From Meconema thalassinum (taxonomy: Eukaryota > Arthropoda > Insecta > Orthoptera > Tettigoniidae): a stretch of 64,000 bases of DNA. Under the pieces are notes generated by a model. It did no database searches, was not told the origin of the DNA, and was given only the letters and a program-made list of their open reading frames with translations. Positions within the stretch are counted from its first letter, which is position 1. Each line of letters starts with the position of its first letter. The position numbers and the translations under genes were made by a program. Below, piece after piece: positions 1 to 10,044 of the stretch. The stretch lies in NCBI GenBank assembly GCA_946902985.2, contig OX336396.1, positions 232,452,797-232,516,796 on the forward strand. Direction: 5' to 3'.

Positions 1-91
1 GGACCCTTGCTGAGTCTGGCATTGCTTCCACTTACTCGTGTCAGGCTCCTCTCTGTCATCTTTCCTATCGACCTTTCTTGGTCAACTCTGG
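1..91 (+). repeat. Left half of an interrupted SINE-like tail
   Basis: This pyrimidine-rich stretch ends in GGTCAACTCT. It appears to resume after the inserted SINE at 1219-1385, which begins CAACTCTTG and continues with a run about tCCGACtCCGACG. I read the two pieces as one interspersed-repeat tail split by SINE-1. The family is not named, and the left part may extend beyond the window. Confidence 0.4.
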
Positions 92-255
92 AAGTGTCTT
101 CGGTGGCGTAGTTGGTAGTATGCTGAGCTTCTATGCCCGAGATCGTGGGTTCACACCCGGCCGATGTCGTCGGATTTCTTAAGAGCGTTAAAAATCCCTC
201 AGTATGCCTTCCTTCGGAGGGGAAGTAAAGGCGGTGGCCCCATGTCATAGATTTA

Positions 256-873
256 ATGAAATTGAAATTTATTTATTTTACGTTAATTACAATTAGGACA
301 AAGTCCCTTTAGCTGCAACTATCATACATGTTTCTTTTATACCTAGTCCTAAATTAACCTAAATACTACGGAAAGAAATATATATATACAAAACTGTTTT
401 AACCTACTTAATTAATATGAAGTAATAGACTACTACAATGCTACAATTTTATCATAAACTTATACAAAAGTTTGGTGCTTTTCAGTCGGTCAACTCGAAT
501 GTACCCAAAAGAGCTGGGTTATTCCCTAATCCTGAAAAAATACATGAGATCATTTTTTTCGGGATCAGGGTATAACCCACCTCTTTTGGGTACATTCGAG
601 TTGACCGACTGAAAAGCACCAAACTTTTGTTTACTAAGGCAACACTGAAAAATGGCTTCAAACCCCACAGTAAACTTATACCCTATGTTTTAATAATTAC
701 ACAGATAATATGAGTGAATATGCGGTTTCTGAGCCTTGACACACCTCTGCCGTTGTTCGCCCAGTCTTAAATTGTTATATATTTTTGAGGCATTTACCAC
801 AAATGATTTACTACCTTTCATTGTACGATGCTGAGGGATCTACCGAGTTGTAGCTGTGAATCTGTGAATTTAC
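256..873 (-). mobile_element. Retroposon fragment nested in SINE-1a
   Basis: The segment is flanked by ATTTA on both sides (251-255 and 874-878) and lies exactly where the SINE body is interrupted. Read on the minus strand it ends in an A/T-rich tail made of AAATAAATAAAT-type units, as expected of a retroposed 3' end. It encodes nothing recognisable. It contains the fold-back hairpin at 464-630. Confidence 0.45.
464..630. mobile_element. Fold-back MITE with perfect 50-bp arms
   Basis: Bases 464-513 are the exact reverse complement of 581-630. Pairing continues imperfectly inward for about 28 more bases per side, leaving a small central loop. The unit is 167 bp with no coding capacity. It could be a palindromic MITE or an aberrant inverted duplication. 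No convincing target duplication is visible. Confidence 0.7.
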
Positions 874-1218
874 ATTTATGACATGTAAAAGAACCTTCCA
901 CTAACTACAATTGCGTGGAGCTAAATTTGTAGGATAGATTTTGATTAACGCTCTATTAAGTTCCAACGTTCGTCAGCAGGTGCCGGTTTCGGTGGCATCT
1001 AGCAGCCAAGTTCACAGCTAGGTGTCGTTGACTGTAGCCTTTTGGTAGCAAAAGTAGGAACTACTTGAAATAGATCGTCTGCAGTCCTTACCTAAATTAC
1101 AGATAACACACACTAATACAGCCATCACAATTAACACCGGTTATCAGACAGATTCTACACACACCCGAAGTACACGGGGCTACATAACAGAGAGGTTCCA
1201 GCCCCTAAATTGAACAAC

Positions 1219-1385
1219 CAACTCTTGTTAACTTCCGACTCCGACGATATTAAGGTATTACAGGCCTGGGGTCTCCTTTCTTTTCCCGCCTTAATTGGCT
1301 CCTGTCTCCCTTCATTTACCTCGGCCCTCCATTTTGGTCCTCTCTTTCTTTCCTATCCACTTGCTGGAGTAGGCCTAGTGGAATA
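1219..1385 (+). repeat. Right half of the interrupted SINE-like tail
   Basis: This continues the sequence broken at 91 (CAACTCTTG, then CGACTCCGACG, then a pyrimidine-rich run to about 1385). Together the two parts mark the target into which SINE-1a inserted. Confidence 0.4.
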
Positions 1386-2470
1386 ATTTACTCCATGATC
1401 AATCGTTCATTTATTGGACTTACTATTTTCACAGTAACATATCATAATTTTTTTATTTCAACGTAAACATATGATCACAATTACATTTCATCCTAAGCTC
1501 AAACATTTTTAGTGAACCATTGCATCAGTTCCACATCATTGACATTTCCACTCTGAGCTGTCTTTTCAAGAGATTTATCTTTCATCGTTAATCTAATAGT
1601 TGTAACAGATCTGATTTGAGTCTTTTAGAGTATTTTTATCATTTTAGATTATTAGTGTTTTGTAAATAATTATGAAATCAGCTTTCTTATAAAATGTTGT
1701 GTCAATCTTGCAACTACATTAGTATCAACTACTGCTTGCTGAAAGGGGTTATAATGTAACACTGTACTCAAGAATTACAATTCATTGACTTACAGTAATC
1801 GTCATATATATAATTTCAATAGTACAGATCCCTCCTGTGGCGCTCACAAGCGACCGATCGTGAAAAATGAGCATTCAAATGAAAGAGAATATACATTACC
1901 AGTGACGCATTACACTCTAATTTCATAAATATCTATAATTTCTTTAAAAAATGACTTTTGAAAAACTGTACGAAGTGTGCGATTTGCAGATACTGTTGCT
2001 GCAGGAAGATACGTTCCATAATTGCTGTCCACTTCACATTTTGGCCGCTGTGACGCTTGTTTCATGTCATTTTAACATTCTGAGGTCTTTCCTTTATCAT
2101 TTTGCATGGATTTCAGAAACAGTAATTTGAAGGAATGAGTACTCAAATCGTATAATTTCATAAATATCGAATAACCGGTGAGGGTTACGGCTAAGCTGTC
2201 AATCAATGGACTCAGCACACAAATGACATTAGCAGTGACAAATTGCATTCTAATTTCATAAATATCAATTTTTGTAAGAAGTGTGCAATTTGCATATACT
2301 GTTGTTGTAGGAAAATACGCAACATCATTGCTGTTCAGTTCGCATTTTTGCCGTAGTGACACCTGAAACCTAAATAGTGTTCTCTAATCATGTGGTTCAA
2401 ATAAAAACATAACCTTTCTCCCTAAGTCTCTTATTATAAACCTATTGGGGAAAGTGTGGCTTATGAACAT
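1386..2470. other. Unassigned AT-rich DNA with a diverged internal duplication
   Basis: I see no gene or known mobile element here. About 1895-2062 and 2226-2367 are diverged direct repeats sharing CTAATTTCATAAATATC, GAAGTGTGC, ATACTGTTG and AATTGCTGT-like blocks in the same order. Short open frames here overlap the duplication and have no recognisable domain. Confidence 0.4.
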
Positions 2471-2493
2471 GCGAGATTTCTCGCACGGGTTAG

Positions 2494-3423
2494 CTAGTAT
2501 TTTACTATTTCATTAAACTTTTTCAATAAGGATTTTGGGCAGACATGGACTTTTCCATGTCTTTTCGTATTCTTATTCTTCTTTCTTCGTTTTGCCCACT
2601 TAAGGAGCACGTTTGAACTTGTTGACTTGGGTTGATGGTGTTTTTCCTCTTCTTCTCCTCCCAAAATCTCCTCAAGAAACTCGCTATGCCCCTTCTTACG
2701 TTCTTCCGTCCATTTTCTTCGATTGGTCTTTTTAGTTTTTTTCGTGAAAGAGTGATTTGTATCTAGAGTTCCAAAAGCCTTGCGATTCATAATGAAATCT
2801 TCTGTGATGTTTATTTATTTTAAGTCCTGTTGGATTTCTTCTAACCAACTGATTTTCACCTTCTTTGAATTAATTATATCAAGCAGGTTTTTTTTTTTTT
2901 TTTGCATATCTGATGTTGTCCATTCTGCAGATGTGACCATGACATTTCAATCGCCTCTTACGCTCAGTATCAGTGAACTTATTGATTACTGTGTACAGGT
3001 CTGAAGTTTTCCTTTTAATACATATACCATTAACATAAAGCCTCCTTGGCTTAGGCGGCAGCACGTCGGCCTCTCACCGCTGGGTCCATGGTTCAAATCC
3101 CGGTCACTCCATGTGAGATCTGTGCTGGACAAAACAGATGCAGACAGGTTTTTCTCCGGGTACTCCGGTTTTCCCTGTCAAAATTTCATTCCAGCAACAC
3201 TCTCCACTATCATTTCATTTCAGCTGTCATTCATTTAATCGTTGCTCCAGATGAGTGCGACAGGTTTCGGCAGCCGGCACAGTTCATGTCCTCGCTGCTA
3301 GATGGGGGCTTCATTCCATTCCTGACCCGGTCGGAGACTGGAAGCAGGCTGTGGATTTTTTTTTCAACATTAACATTAACGGGACCAATATTTTCCTGAG
3401 AAAATATTCTTATTATTGCTATT
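2494..3423 (-). mobile_element. LINE-2 family 3' fragment split by SINE-3
   Basis: On the minus strand the frame reads a degraded C-terminus of a non-LTR retrotransposon polyprotein: a short motif like ENIGPVNVNG (3370-3420), then after the SINE gap NGICIKRK, then RRLKCHGHICRMD (about 2900-2960), matching the RRIQFLGHLERMD block of the better copy at 39.6 kb. A lysine/arginine-rich tail (WTEERKKGHSEF) follows at 2494-2790. Joining across the SINE restores the frame, so this was one copy. It is 5'-truncated, with no RT catalytic region. Confidence 0.7.
3037..3367 (+). mobile_element. SINE-3 copy a
   Basis: A tRNA-like head (GCCTCCTTGGCTTAGGCGG, with B-box-like GGTTCAAATCC) is followed by a body ending in a T-run. 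CATTAACAT is duplicated exactly on both sides (3028-3036 and 3368-3376). Removing the SINE and one duplicate restores the reading frame of the surrounding LINE-2 fragment. The second family member is at 58432. Confidence 0.85.
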
Positions 3424-3891
3424 ATTATTTATTTTCGTCTTGGCCTTCTATGGACCACACATGACAGTCTATGTTTAGCCTTTTCTGCCTTGACTGCCAC
3501 TATCTTCTCATCCTTTCTCCAACTTCCCTCTTCTGTTCTTCTGTGTGGGTTATTTTCTCTGCCACTGGCTCCTCCCCTGTCTCCTGGAAACCTCTGTACT
3601 CCTTTATATTAGTCGTCTAAATGTCTCCCTATCAGCTATGTTGTCTTCTTGTACCCCTATCTTGGCTAGGTCCATTCTCACTTCTCGAAACCATTTGAGC
3701 TCTGTCTATCTCTTCCTGAAAAATTCGAAAATTCGTTTTGTCAGTCAGTTTCCATCCATTCTCAGGAGGTGTCTATAGAACTGTAATCTCCACTTTTCCA
3801 TCAGTTCAACCACACCTTCTGGTACAATTCTATGTTTGGTCTTGGTCTTTTTAGTATTATTACTAATCTTATTACTATCGTACATTTCCTT
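3424..3891 (-). mobile_element. LINE-2 family 3' fragment, second copy
   Basis: The minus strand reads a broken C-terminal frame with WRLQFYRHLLRMDGN, LTKRIFEFFRKR and a basic end, in the same order as the LINE-2 copy at 39.6-40.0 kb. The 3' end near 3424 carries a GTGGTCCatAGA-like block also seen at other LINE-2 3' ends. Several stops are present. A piggyBac TTAA target lies at its upstream edge (3892-3895). Confidence 0.65.
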
Positions 3892-3940
3892 TTAACCCTG
3901 CAGTGCTCACGCGGCGTCTGACAAACGCCAGACTAGTTCA

Positions 3941-4041
3941 TTAGCCTACTTTCGATTTTTGCAAAAAATGAAAGTAGACTTATGAGATCACTACAGGGCG
4001 AAAAAAAGTGTGTCTGTCTGTGTGTGTGTATGTGTGTGAGT

Positions 4042-4082
<41 letters not shown>

Positions 4083-5815
4083 TGTGTGGTACTCTGAATG
4101 TCTGTCCCCCCCCCCCCCCCCTATCAATTCGAAAACGGTGAAACCGAATGGAATGAAATTTGGTACAAAGGTAGCACTAGCAAAGGACATCTCAGTGTCA
4201 TGTTTTATATCGCCGCCATCTTGACGGAAACGTAATGGCGGCCACACAAATGTTCAAAGCTTAAATCAAATTACGACTAACCTAATCATCCGATCTCTAC
4301 CAAATTTTGCAACAGCATACCTTTATGGGGCAGCATCCTTTGACCAAACTAATAGGTCATCAGCCTAATAGTTTGCAGATGGCGGCCATCTTTGTGTCAA
4401 AATCGATTACCCCTATTAATTCGAACACGGTTAAACCGAATTGAACAAAGTTTGGTACAGAGGTAGCACTAGCAAAGGACACCTCAGTGTCATGTTTTAT
4501 ATCGCCGCCATCTTGACGGAAACGTAATGGCGGCCACACAAATGTTCAAAGCTTAAATAAAATTACGACTAACCTAATCATCCGATCTCTACCAAATTTT
4601 GCAACAACATACCTATATGAGGGCAGCATCCTTTGACCAAACTAATAGGTCATCAGCCTAATAGTTTGCGGATGGCGGCCATCTTTGTGTGAAAATCGAT
4701 TGCCCCTATTAATTCGAACACGGTGAAACCGAATAGAACGAAATTTGGTACAGAGGTAGTAGGCCTACTAGCAAAGGGCACCACAGTGTCATGTTTTATA
4801 TCGCCGCCATCTTGACGGAAACGTAATGGCGGCCACCCAAATGTTCAAAGTTTAAATCAAATTACGACTAACCTAATCATCCGATCTTTACCAAATTTTG
4901 CAACAACATACCTTTATGAAGGGAGCATCCTTTGACAAATCTAATAGGTCATTAGCCTAATAGTTTGCGGATGGCGGCCATCTTTGGTTCAAAATCGATT
5001 ACCCCTATTAATTCGAACACGGTGAAACCGAATGGAACGAAATTTGGTACAGAGGTAGCACTAGAAAAGGCCACCTCAGTGTCATGTTTTATATCACCGC
5101 CATCTTGACGGAAACGTAATCGCGGCCACCCAAATGTTAAAGGCTAAAATGTAATTACGACCAACCTAATAATCTAGTCTCTACCAAATTTTGCAACAAC
5201 AAATCTTTATGTGGGAAGCATATTCTGACCAAACTGCTAGATCATCAGCCCAATAGTTTGCAGATGGTGGCCAAGTATGTGTGCAAATCGATTCCCCCTA
5301 TCAATTCAAACACGGTGAAACCGAATTGAACGAAATTTGGTACAGAGGTAGCACTAGCAAAAGGCACCTCAGTGTCATGTTTTATATCGCCGCCATCTTG
5401 ACGGAAACGGAATGACGGCCACCCAAATGTTAAAAGCTTAAATCAAATTTCGACCATCCTAATAATTTGATCTCTACCGGATTTTGCAACAACATGCCTT
5501 TTTGTGGAAAGCATCTTATGACTGACTACAAGGTCATCAGCCCAATAGTTTGCAAATAGCGACCATGTATGTGTGCAAATCCATTCCCCAGATCAATTCA
5601 ATCACGGTGAAACCGAATTGAATGAATTTTTTTACAGAGGTAGCACTAGCAAAGGGCACCTCATATCCATGTTTAATATCCCTATAGCACGTTGTATTTC
5701 AACAAGCTACTACAACCAACATTCAATTATACTCCTTTAAAAGGACAAAGAGTTATAACAATACCCATGCATTTAGGAGAAAGTAGGCTATATGTTATTT
5801 ACTGAACATCTCGTT
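3941..5815 (-). mobile_element. H1: hairpin-ended repeat with 295-bp tandem core
   Basis: Read on the minus strand, the element starts AACGAGATGTTCAG and ends with a hairpin followed by GGCTAA (plus strand TTAGCCTACTTTC at 3941). Next to that end lie a (GT)n microsatellite (about 4008-4080) and a C-run. The core is five copies plus a partial sixth of a roughly 295-bp unit; the block GCCGCCATCTTGACGG recurs at about 4212, 4504, 4803, 5097 and 5389. H4 at 34.9 kb is the same subfamily. There is no coding capacity and no clear target duplication. The layout resembles non-autonomous Helitron/Helentron relatives, but that is inference. Confidence 0.65.
4008..4120. repeat. (GT)n and poly-C tracts of H1
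   Basis: An imperfect then pure GT repeat is followed by a run of about 15 C. The equivalent positions of H2, H3 and H4 also hold (GT/CA)n and C/G runs, so this is a structural part of the H family rather than a chance microsatellite. Confidence 0.8.
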
Positions 5816-6131
5816 TTTGTAATTGAAAGGAAACTTCCAAGGCCACTGACCGGAAATTCCATCTACCTTTCAAGTAACTATTCATAACCAACGTAATAAT
5901 GCGTCAGCACGCCAGTGTTAGTCTAGCGCGTATGGCGGTGAGTCATTGTTACACGAGTGTGTACGGAGTCTGACAGACGCCACGCGACCTTCGCTGCGAT
6001 AAAGTATGTATTCGTTCTGAAGTATTCTCTTCAAAATTTTTACCGTAATTATACTTCATGGTGTCTTATATTGGATGGCTTCTTGATGAAACGTTATATT
6101 TTCAGGTTTTTCACGTTTTTTAAGGCTGAAA

Positions 6132-6485
6132 ATGAGTGGAAATGAGAGGAGATATACCGGTATCCTCAATCGTCTTGATGGTAGAAGGATTGTGCAGAGT
6201 TTGCTTGAGGAAGATGATTCTGAAGATGATGATGATGATGAAGGTGCATTGTACAGTGATAAGGAGGAAGATATTCTAGAATCCAGGAGTGAAAGTACTG
6301 ACACGGATCAATACGTAGACAGTAGTGATGAACCAGGGGAAAATGAAAGTGATAGTAATCGTTTTCTAGGGCGATATAAAGTTTCTAAGTGGTTTAATGT
6401 TCGAACCCGCCTACAAAATATCGTCACACATTTACCTGGTGTGAAAGGTGTTGCGAAGCTAGCTAAGACTCCTAAAGAATGCTAG
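6132..6485 (+). pseudogene. piggyBac transposase, N-terminal fragment (117 aa)
   Basis: The frame opens with an acidic, disordered stretch (residues 25-75, many D/E/S) and ends with NIVTHLPGVKG at about residues 95-105, the conserved entry to the piggyBac transposase N-terminal domain. Full transposases are usually about 550-600 aa, so roughly four fifths are missing, including all catalytic aspartates. A stop follows at once. The start at 6132 is the first ATG in frame and is preceded by a TTTTCAGG-like acceptor, so a spliced leader is possible. It could be a dead remnant or encode a short protein. Confidence 0.75.
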
Positions 6486-6744
6486 GAATTATTTTTTGAT
6501 GGTATTACTGTATATTCATATCTTATTCAATAAATTATAAATGTACTTCGTTAGTTGCTTTTATATCAATATAAAAGATTAATTAATTTTTCAAAATGTC
6601 CAGAAATTAATTTAAATCGTTAATCACAACTTGGTATAGCAGAAATGGCACTGAAACGAAATGGCGTCTCCCAGACGCCACGCGACCTTCTATGATGTAA
6701 AATACTGCGCGAGCACTGCAGGGTTAAGAGTGCGTGTGAACTTG

Positions 6745-6894
6745 AACAATTTTTATGACAACCCGGTCTTGCGGCGACGTTCTTCCCGAATCCTCTTCAT
6801 TCGTGCACTATGTTCTTTCTTCCGTTCGTCCGTCCACTTTCTTCCTGGCATATTTGGTAGCACTTCTTTATCAAATGTATGTTTCATTCTTCTC
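6745..6894 (-). mobile_element. LINE-2-like basic C-terminal tail fragment
   Basis: The minus strand reads RTDERKKEHSARMKRIREER, a lysine/arginine-rich tail like those ending other LINE-2 family fragments (2494, 8878, 13740, 40900). Only about 50 codons remain. The 3' end of another LINE-2 copy abuts it at about 6895. Confidence 0.5.
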
Positions 6895-7845
6895 CTTCGC
6901 GAATGGGTCTCATAGGACCACGCGGAATCAACACTTCTTGGCCTTGATGTTTGCCCAATAACTCTTCATGCGCAACGATTGAGCGAGTCTTCGTTGCTGC
7001 GACCAGACGTGTCTGGTAGGTCTTCTCTCTTCTCCCTCAAATCCCCGTGTATGAGTAATTTTCCTAATTTCCTCTAGATCCCTGAGATTGGGAAAACTTA
7101 TCTCAGCAAAGTCCTTTTCCGCCTTTTTGTACCAATTAGACCTTGTTGCCTTTTTCTGCAAAAACGTATAGATTTTATTTGTTAACCTAGTTGAGTCCAT
7201 TCTGTCCAAATGTCCCATCCTTCTCATACGGATTGTGTCTGTGATTTTAGTAATTTTTAAATAGACAACAGTATTAGGTTTCGGAAGGTGAATTCCATCT
7301 TTGATTCTTGGTCCCAAAATTTTTCGCATGGTTTTGCGTTCCTTAATCTCCAATTGATTTCTCAGTGTTTTATGTTGTAGATTTAGTGTCTCGGCTGCAT
7401 AAAGGGCTGCAGGCAAGACTACTGTTTTATAACGTTGAATTTTACAATTCCAAGAGAGGCATTTTTTGTTATAAACTTGTTTTGTCAAATGGAAAGCCGT
7501 TTCCATTTTCTGTAGTCTTGCTTCTATAGATTTTCTTTCGTTGCCAGTTTCATTGATCCATTCAACTAAATACTTGAAGTTTTTCACTCGAGAGACCTTA
7601 CAATTACCAATGCGGAGTGTATTCGGAACAGTTTTAATATCAGTCATAAATTTTGTTTTGTCAAAAGAAATCCGTAATCCGAATTTTGCTGCTTGTTCTT
7701 TGAGTAATTCAAGTTGTTTCTGGGCATTAGAAATGTTTGGAGCAATTAACACCATGTCATCCGCAAATGCCAAACAGTCGAGTGTTATCCCTTTGAGTTT
7801 TGGTCCTAGTCTATGGTATGGTGCACCAGCTCGTCTCCATTCTCG
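6895..7845 (-). pseudogene. LINE-2 copy, RT C-terminal half
   Basis: The minus strand carries a long open stretch (from about 7845 down to 6928) that begins just before the RT catalytic motif FADDMVLIAPNIS, then runs through LGPRIKDGIHLPKPN, MRRMGHLDRMDSTRLTNKI and a basic C-terminus. It aligns block by block with the copy at 39.1-40.0 kb. The 3' end keeps the family signature with CCGCGTGGTCCTATGAGACC. The N-terminal endonuclease and the first RT motifs are lost to 5' truncation at about 7845, next to a (TTC)n tract. Confidence 0.85.
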
Positions 7846-7858
7846 GTTTCTTCTTCTT

Positions 7859-7887
<29 letters not shown>
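7846..7887. repeat. (TTC)n microsatellite
   Basis: A pure trinucleotide run of about 40 bp separates the LINE-2 truncation point from the hAT derivative. It may descend from the GAA-rich 3' end seen on LINE-2 copies (for example at 40000). Confidence 0.85.
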
Positions 7888-7889
<2 letters not shown>

Positions 7890-8714
7890 GGGCTCGGATA
7901 TTTAGGTGCTAAAAATGGGGAAAATATTTATTTTTTATGTATTGAAAATACCTTAAATATGTGACAAAAAAGTAAAATTATTTAATTATAATGAAGTTTA
8001 TTAATGTGAATATAAATAATATGCAGTACTCATGAGTGCAATTTATGCTATGCCTCACTAACTACTGAAGAATTACAATTCACAAAGAGATACATCTTCG
8101 GGTTGTCCATCACAAATGACGAGGATTATCGCGAAACACTTCTTCTGAAGGCGCGAAACTGAGGCAGTATGTTTTTTTGCCCGTGAGGTGTCGTTTAACT
8201 TTAGATCGCTGTTCAGCCTCCTTGATTGCTTTCCCACATGGTTGGCAGAACAGAACGCCCCTATCAGAAGTAAAATTATCTTTAAATTCTGCAACATACT
8301 GCTGCAGACGATAACTTGTATTTGCTTTTACTTTAGGCATCGTAGAACTGCTTTACACTTCTCGGTGCCAGAAATGAACTGCATATGAGTGACACTAGTT
8401 CCAGGTAGCTGAGGGAGGGGGAGGTCTAGCACGTGGTGCAATATGGCTATCGACAAGGAAATCCCCAGCTTCCACAGTGAGTGGCACGGGGCGACAAGCT
8501 GGGAATAACACAGTTGCAAGCTGACATACGGTCTGCGTGAAGATTAGATAGCTCACAGGTACTTCCTCGATGAAGTAACAAAGTACAAAAATGCAATAAA
8601 CTATGTATTTTCATGTGTTAATAAGTGAAAAGCAGGAATTTATGTATTTATAAAAAATGCTCAAAATATTTATTTATATAAAAAATATTTATTTACCTAA
8701 AAATCCGAGCCCTA
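7888..8714 (-). mobile_element. hAT-type derivative with a BED-like finger fragment
   Basis: The ends are inverted: TAGGGCTCGGATATTTAGG at the left, and the reverse complement of TAGGGCTCGGATTTTTAGG at the right (8696-8714). The interior near the ends is rich in ATATTTATTT-type motifs. The only coding remnant is a short zinc-finger-like frame (8110-8340). The putative 8-bp flanks (CTTCTTCT and ATTATTAT) match poorly, so the target duplication is unproven. The assignment to hAT rests on the ends plus the finger. Confidence 0.6.
8110..8340 (-). pseudogene. BED/CGBP1-like zinc finger fragment (76 aa)
   Basis: The frame starts MPKVKANTSYRLQQYV and contains FCQPCGKAI (C-x2-C) and, some 20 residues on, VKRHLTGKKTY, where hAT BED-type fingers usually have H-x(3-5)-H; the last histidine appears to be tyrosine. 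Such fingers sit at the N-terminus of hAT transposases and of the domesticated protein CGBP1. The hAT catalytic and dimerisation regions are absent. It lies inside the terminal repeats at 7888-8714. Confidence 0.55.
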
Positions 8715-8731
8715 ATTATTATTTAGTTTCA

Positions 8732-8865
8732 AAGGAAAGGAAGGAAGGAAGCTTGTAGTTTAACGTGACCGTTAATCTCGCGATCATAAGCCACGGGACC
8801 TCCGTTTTACGTGGAATCCGAACCACAGGACATGGCATTTCACTTCGAAAATCTCACATGCATTG
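8732..8865 (-). mobile_element. Short SINE-type insertion with 12-bp target duplication
   Basis: TATTTAGTTTCA occurs exactly at 8720-8731 and 8866-8877. The 134 bp between them ends, on the minus strand, in a CTTCC-rich tail. There is no internal promoter box, so it is probably a 5'-truncated SINE. Confidence 0.6.
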
Positions 8866-8877
8866 TATTTAGTTTCA

Positions 8878-9035
8878 GAAGGATGGCGAAAAGCTATCAG
8901 GTTTTTATGGTGGAGGTGGAACCTAGAAGACGAAGAGGCCCTTTGACAGAGGAGCGGAAGAACAAGCTGATAGATGGGCTCAAGAGATACTGGCAAGATG
9001 TCAAAGCCGGCAAACGAACAATACGCAGACACTGA
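8878..9035 (+). mobile_element. LINE-2-like C-terminal tail fragment
   Basis: The plus strand reads a basic tail with RRRRGPLTEERKNKLIDGL and YWQDVKAGKRT before a stop at 9033-9035, the same kind of ending as at 2494 and 40900. The upstream part of the element is missing, cut by the small insertion and the hAT derivative. Confidence 0.5.
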
Positions 9036-9960
9036 AATGAGAGTGGTTTTAACACGCAGTCCAATAGGCCCAGGTCGACGGTTAAAAAATATTATTATTA
9101 TTGTATTCGATATAATGGTGGTCGGGTACTTGGTGTGGCACGAAGGTGGTGCTCACAGTCTCAAAAAGATTAAGAACACCTGAACTCTATCCACACTGAA
9201 GGACATCGCATAATGCGAGAATTTCAACAGTCTGTCAGAAAATTGTTCCTCCTTAATCTGACCTAACACTCGGCACACTCTCGGATCCCAGCAGCGCTGC
9301 GCCGAGGAAGTTGCCACGATCCGTGAAAGCGCTCTGTTTCCGGAGGAAGTTCTCATAGCCGCCCTCTCAGAGGACTTCATTTTCACGAGAAATACGCTCA
9401 ACAACGGAAGTTTGTGAAAGCAGAGAGCGACGGCTGAGTCAATATTGTAGGATTGCCAGAGAATGGTAATGGTATTTATCTTGATATACTGTACTGTACT
9501 TGTTAGCAAAGGCGTTAATGTTCTATCTGGACTGTGGATCATGAACATAAGATCAAACAAATATGGAGAGGACAGGATTTGATAGAAATGATGATCAGCT
9601 AACGGATTTCTATGTAAATATCTATATATTTAGGAAGCTAAACTTAATATTATATTTTGTATTATCTTAACGAATCATGACGAGTGGAGTTGAAAAGTAG
9701 AGTATTTATTTTCCATATTTTACCATATTTGAAAGTTTAGCACATATGCTCCACATTCTTAGTCATTAAAATCAATATAGTCCATATTTCAGCTAGAAAG
9801 TATTAAATTCTAGTAAATTAGCAGTCCTGTCAATATTGGAGAAACAAGTTCAAGATGTATATTTAAAAAATTAAATCGTGGCAAAAATGAGGATGGACAC
9901 TGTACTTTCAATGAACCCTAGATATGAAGCAAAGGGTAAGGTTGCTGCTATTTTGTGTAA
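9036..9960. other. No recognisable feature
   Basis: This is AT-rich sequence with a short (ATT)n at about 9090. I see no gene, domain or repeat boundary that I can support. Confidence 0.5.
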
Positions 9961-9969
9961 GTGTAAAGT

Positions 9970-10044
9970 CAACGTTGGATTTAACCCCAGCAGGCATTGT
10001 GAAGTTCACACATGAGAGGCCAACGGCTTGACCACTGCTCCACC
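9970..10044 (-). repeat. Degraded tRNA-like SINE head
   Basis: The minus strand reads GGGCGTGGTGGAGCAGTGG followed by GGCCTCTCATG, an A-box-like start and a stem region typical of the SINE heads nearby, but without a clear B box. Probably a truncated SINE. Confidence 0.35.

Larger units (their letters stand above)
92..1218 (+). mobile_element. SINE-1 copy a (tRNA-headed SINE, interrupted)
   Basis: The head at about 96-170 resembles a tRNA gene, with an A-box-like TGGCGTAGTTGG and a B-box-like region, followed by the family body (CCTCAGTATGCCTTCCTTCGG). The body is broken at 256 by another insertion and resumes at about 874 (ATTTATGACATG). The 3' module ends near 1218 with the tail shared by other copies (ACACGGGGCTACA, CAGCCCCTAAA). 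Short matching flanks (CAACTCT) suggest a target duplication. SINEs are pol III transcribed and move with LINE machinery. The uninterrupted copy at 40098 is 520 bp, so this one carries roughly 600 bp of extra sequence. Its head differs from consensus at the first bases. Confidence 0.8.
3896..6723 (+). mobile_element. piggyBac-type deletion derivative
   Basis: The element begins CCCTGCAGTGCTCACG and ends in the inverse CGAGCACTGCAGGG, with TTAA on both sides (3892-3895, 6724-6727): the piggyBac target and terminal pattern. A subterminal block (AGACGCCACGCGACCTTC) is present near 5973 and again at 6674. The only coding remnant is the N-terminal part of a transposase (6132-6485); the catalytic DDD core is absent. 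A separate hairpin-ended repeat (H1) has inserted just inside the left end. It could only move if a full transposase were supplied elsewhere. Confidence 0.85.

Noticed and set aside
7880..8722. Clear 8-bp target duplication for the hAT derivative
   Set aside because: CTTCTTCT and ATTATTAT differ at three positions, and one side lies in a microsatellite, so the match is not convincing.
9153..9560. 135-codon minus-strand frame
   Set aside because: No recognisable domain, repeat link or supporting signal.
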